Assembly: GCA_000507305.1 (NCBI GenBank)
Contig: DF239748.1
Location: 96,756 to 160,755, forward strand
Direction of reading: 5' to 3'
DNA: 64,000 bases
From: Breviolum minutum Mf 1.05b.01
Taxonomy: Eukaryota > Sar > Dinophyceae > Suessiales > Symbiodiniaceae
In this document: positions 60,724 to 64,000 of the stretch, piece by piece
Position numbering within the stretch: the first letter of the stretch is position 1
Layout: each line of letters starts with the position of its first letter
The notes under the pieces: model-generated
The model's database searches: none
What the model was told of the DNA's origin: nothing
What the model saw: only the letters and a program-made list of their open reading frames with translations
Made by a program: the position numbers and the translations under genes

Positions 60724-63042
60724 GTAATGCTGAGAGAGTGAGCAGTCAAGGGAAACCTCCCGAAAAAACCTGGGAATTTCTTGGGAAGCCTGGTGGTTTT
60801 CGATGCAAAAAAGGTACAATTCAACTGTGAACTCAAGCAGAGGAAAATGTAGCTACCAGGTAGTATCAAGATATGAAGGGTTGAGGAAGACCTGGTCTTT
60901 CAAATGTTTCTGCATTGAAAGGGTTCTCAGGAAGCAAGGCGATTTTAAGATGTCAAATCCACAGAGGAAGGTTTTAAGATGTTCTGCTAGTGTGAATCGA
61001 TGTCAGGTGATTTCCCCCTCCAAAAAAGAGGTACTTTGGTAAGGGAACCCCCCAAATGACTGAACATTTCCACATTGGTGGAGTATGTGTACTCCGCTGG
61101 GATGATCCCCACTAGCTGCTGTATGATTCACGAGTCTTTGTATCCGAAATCCCATCTAGGGTTTGATGAAACAGGATCAGTTCAAAAACATCAAGGGAAT
61201 ATCAAGGGAAGAATTGTTGAAAGGAACCATATTTTTTTCATGTTCCCTCTTTGGAAAGGGAAAAACATCTAAAAACCACCAATTTTTAGCACACCTCCTC
61301 GGCAATCCCAGATATAACCGCCCCTTCAAAGTTGAATTCATTGTTGGGGCAAAATTTGAAAAAAGACATGCAATCCTACTAAGGGTGAAACAAGGTTTCA
61401 ATCACTGCAAACCTACGGTTTTTATTGACTCCCCCCTGAAAAATGAACAGCCGGTTAATGTTTGCTAAATGTTGGAAACGGAAAAAGAAATCTCGACTTT
61501 CAAACCACCCTTATGTTTCAGGTTCCAGCCTGTGGGCCTTTTCCGGGGGATGGATGTAGATAAATAAATCCATGGAGTCATTTTCCGAAAAAAAAAAAAA
61601 AACATGTGATCCATGAGGTCATTTTGGTTGTTGCTCCATCCACCTTCCCTAGAATTTGGTGGTTGAAACCTTCCATTTCCTTTGGTTTTTTGGGAGGTGG
61701 TTTTTGTTTCACCCTCCCTGAAATGAACAGCTTCCCGCAACTTGAAAGTCGGTAGGTCACTTGGAAGTTTGGAAGATGAAAGTCCCATGAAATCCACCCA
61801 GCACCTGAGACTGTCCCAAGATGTCACGAAATGTTACCCTCCAGAAAAGTAATATGGTTGGCAAGGGACATTTATCTTTTTTTGATAGGAGATACATCTT
61901 TATTCATATGGTGGATTTTTCCATTCTGATGTTAGTTTCGTTGGGGGTGTAGTTTCAGACATGGTTATCCATGACCCATGTTGTTTTTTCCACCTTGCCC
62001 AGCATCGAGGGTTGATTGTCATTGTGTGAGGCCTTTGACTCAACTGCCACCAGGAGTGTGATGATGGGATACCAATTCACCATTGGTTGGTTGGGTTTTT
62101 TTGGGTGGATTCTTTGGTGCAAGGAAGAGGAAAAACACATTTTTGCGGCTGGGATGTTTGTTTGGCTACTATTTTTTTGGGGGGGAAGGACTGATATGAC
62201 CCAAGTTTTTGGGGTGATTTTGATTGAGGTAAGCCATCAGAAGGATCGTATCATTAACACCAGGACCTCATGGTTTAGAACAGAATCCAAAAGGAAGCCT
62301 AGTGAGCAATGACTAAAATGCCCTGCTGATGTAGGTCATTTAGGGGGTAAGCGGGTTGTACTACCCAGTGATAAATAGATGTTTGAAAAACCATAAGGAT
62401 CAATATTAACGGGAAAGTAAGAAGGGTTTTGTACATTGATCCAGTAGTGATCTTCCAATCCCATTATTCTTTAGCAACCTGAAGTTTTGAGTTCTCCGCA
62501 GGAGTGAAGCTAGTGCTCTTTCATAGATGATTTCCTGTTGATGGAAGGAACATTTGGGTGAAGTAGCAATTGATTGATATGTTTTTTTTTAACCATCCCG
62601 ATTGTTCACCTTTCACCGGATGTTCTCCACCAATAGTGAAACCACTTCTAGGTGTTTAGGGAAGATGTGTTTCTTAATTGCATGAAAATTGCAAGGCATT
62701 TTTGTTTCGGTGAATCTTTCATGTGGGTCATTCCTGAGAGGACCTCCGATGATGCCTGTGATGCCGGTACCGTTTCTCGGGCACCCAACTATTTAGCGTT
62801 TTTTTTTTGTGTGGAGCAGATGGGCTACTGTATGTTTTTACCCTTTACCCTTTAGGAAAAACAGTAAGATGTGGGAAATTCAACAGTGAGCAGATGAAAG
62901 AAATACCTGAAAAGCAGGTGGTTGCACACTTACGTGAATTGTGGTGCAAATGATCCCCAGTTTGACAAGCATACTTGTTAAATCGGTGGCAAATCAAACA
63001 CCACCAAGTAAAAAAAACAAGTCCCAAAGTTTAGCCCTTCAG
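60724..63042. other. mostly non-coding, no firm gene
   Basis: Small plus-strand possibilities exist at about 60935-60975 (SKAILRCQIHRG) and at about 62205-62228, the latter next to a consensus gtaagc. A family A-like end (caccctccctgaaatgaaca) is near 61700 and another MITE-like end is near 61835. Nothing else is supported. Confidence 0.4.
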
Positions 63043-63082
63043 TTTAGCCACGGGGTAGCATCCTGGGTTGGGGGGTACGCCG
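63043..63082 (+). CDS. candidate short exon
   Basis: Acceptor tagcccttcag|TTT and donor TACGCCG|gtacgc enclose FSHGVASWVGGYA. Short; strand agrees with the following exon. Confidence 0.38.
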
Positions 63083-63140
63083 GTACGCCCAAGATATGGG
63101 TTGTTTGTTACTTGTTGTCTCGACGTTCCAACCATTTCAG

Positions 63141-63219
63141 ATTCATCACCATCGTTCTAAGGCGATTGTTTGAAAAATTTGAAGGAAACATCCGCAAAAG
63201 TCCGTCCAAGAACCAATTT
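63141..63219 (+). CDS. candidate exon, basic
   Basis: Twenty-six codons after a strong acceptor (gttccaaccatttcag|A): FITIVLRRLFEKFEGNIRKS, then PSKNQF and donor |gtttca. The frame stays open well past the donor. Protein-like, unrecognised. Confidence 0.52.
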
Positions 63220-63624
63220 GTTTCAAAAACTGGTTTATGTAGCACCTTGTGTCTCAAGAGGTTTATATAAGTTTATCTATCATCCAAAAAGAAGTACCAT
63301 TTTGTCAAAAATCGGTGGCAACGGCTTCCAGTGGAACATCTCCATGATATTTTTTGGGGAATGTCAGGATTCCATTAGTGGAGGTCATGAAGCCTAGTTT
63401 ATCGGAATCCTCCCGCAAAATAATGGATCAAGATTACAGTCAAGTTGGTGAAAACATCAGATGTTCATCCTGCCACTTTCCCTCCTGGAAGTTCAACGTT
63501 CCTTCGCCCCAGAAATGTTCAGCCATCTGAAAATTTAAGCCGGATCATCTTCCGAGCATCATTTTTCAGGGGTAAACTCGCTTAGTCAAACTTCGGGGGG
63601 TGTTTTTTTCCTTCACAAGTACTG

Positions 63625-63712
63625 TTGATGGAAGAAATTTTGCACCACCTGGCATGTCTAAAAAACCTTGTAAATCATAGGATAAACTATCAACCTCAAC
63701 TGGTGCAGGATT
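63625..63712. mobile_element. MITE-like element, family C
   Basis: Arms gatggaagaaattttgcacc and aactggtgcaggatttagta are inverted around about 45 bp, as in the copy at 11987-12084. Confidence 0.5.
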
Positions 63713-63754
63713 TAGTAGCACTATTCCCCACCTGTCAGGTGAGGGTTGTTAGAT

Positions 63755-63820
63755 TTTATGTCAGTCTCTTCTCCTTCTCCTCCTCGTCCTCCTTCTCCTC
63801 CTTCGTCGTCCTCCTCAATT
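63755..63820. repeat. pyrimidine-rich tract
   Basis: A run of tcc/ttc/ctc triplets (ctccttctcctcctcgtcct). Ser-rich frames across it are not counted as genes. Confidence 0.85.
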
Positions 63821-63822
63821 AT

Positions 63823-64000
63823 TGCAACTGGGATCCTCTGAGTTCAGTGTGGCGTGCTGGACCCCAATTGCAACTGGGATCCTCTCAGTTCAGTGTGGCG
63901 TGCTGGACCCCAACCGCGATCTTATGAGTTCAGTGTGGCGTGCTGGACCCCAACCGCGATGCTGTGAGTTCAGTGTGGCGTGCTGGACCCCAACCGCGAT
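63823..64000. repeat. 40-46-bp tandem repeat, runs off end
   Basis: At least four copies of a unit carrying agttcagtgtggcgtgctgg then accccaaccgcgat. Unit starts are at 63841, 63887, 63927 and 63967, so spacing is 46, 40 and 40. The first two copies have attgcaactgggatcc in place of accgcgat. The last two are almost identical, a sign of recent expansion. Confidence 0.93.

Noticed and set aside
1..64000. tRNA or rRNA genes
   Set aside because: I found no clover-leaf pattern with a B-box-like ggttcgaatcc, and no rRNA-like conserved blocks.

Overview
The window looks like nuclear DNA of a dinoflagellate, most likely of the Symbiodiniaceae type. The evidence is short exons in long introns, AG|G acceptors, probable GC (and perhaps GA) splice donors, co-directional gene order, a divergent C5 cytosine methyltransferase and many microsatellites. 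I see no bacterial gene structure, rRNA, tRNA, CRISPR or viral gene. All exon borders were read by eye and no database search was possible.

Left flank (1-23.5 kb). Gene-sparse DNA with candidate short exons, mostly on the minus strand (4.5-17.9 kb and 20.7-23.5 kb). A short plus-strand gene at 19.5-20.7 kb has six exons in matching phase, including a 17-nt microexon. None of these products could be named. Small inverted-repeat elements (MITE-like) are scattered here.

Core (about 23.9-57.1 kb). Every well-supported exon is on the minus strand. The best-supported gene starts at 56244 and ends at 36438. It encodes a C5 cytosine DNA methyltransferase with motif IV (PPC), VI (MEE), VIII (QSRGR), IX (LQGF) and X (GEAMSPP) in correct order and matching splice phase. 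A 10.75-kb intron between motif VI and motif VIII holds other minus-strand coding blocks: an 820-codon intronless ORF that resembles a transposase, an HMG-box-like exon, an acidic/basic protein with a PARP-type-like zinc finger, and several smaller exons. Downstream lie a cysteine-rich zinc-finger-like gene (35.4-34.1 kb) and a long series of unrecognised exons (33.5-24.6 kb) with Ser/Asp-rich, Lys/Pro-rich and nuclear-type basic stretches. The core is bounded by arrays of an AGAGCTATTTATAAA-like repeat in opposite orientation (23.9 and 57.0 kb), and I saw none of the flank MITEs inside it.

Right flank (57.1-64 kb). MITEs return, with plus-strand candidate exons including a clear EF-hand (59.6 kb). 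A 40-46-bp tandem repeat runs off the window end.

Working view, part inference: a co-directional block built around a DNA methyltransferase gene, with transposase-like and chromatin-protein-like genes nested in its intron, sits inside ordinary intron-rich host DNA. It may be a large mobile or transferred segment, or an ordinary dinoflagellate gene array. Single-base frameshifts in the methyltransferase exons suggest decay or sequence error.
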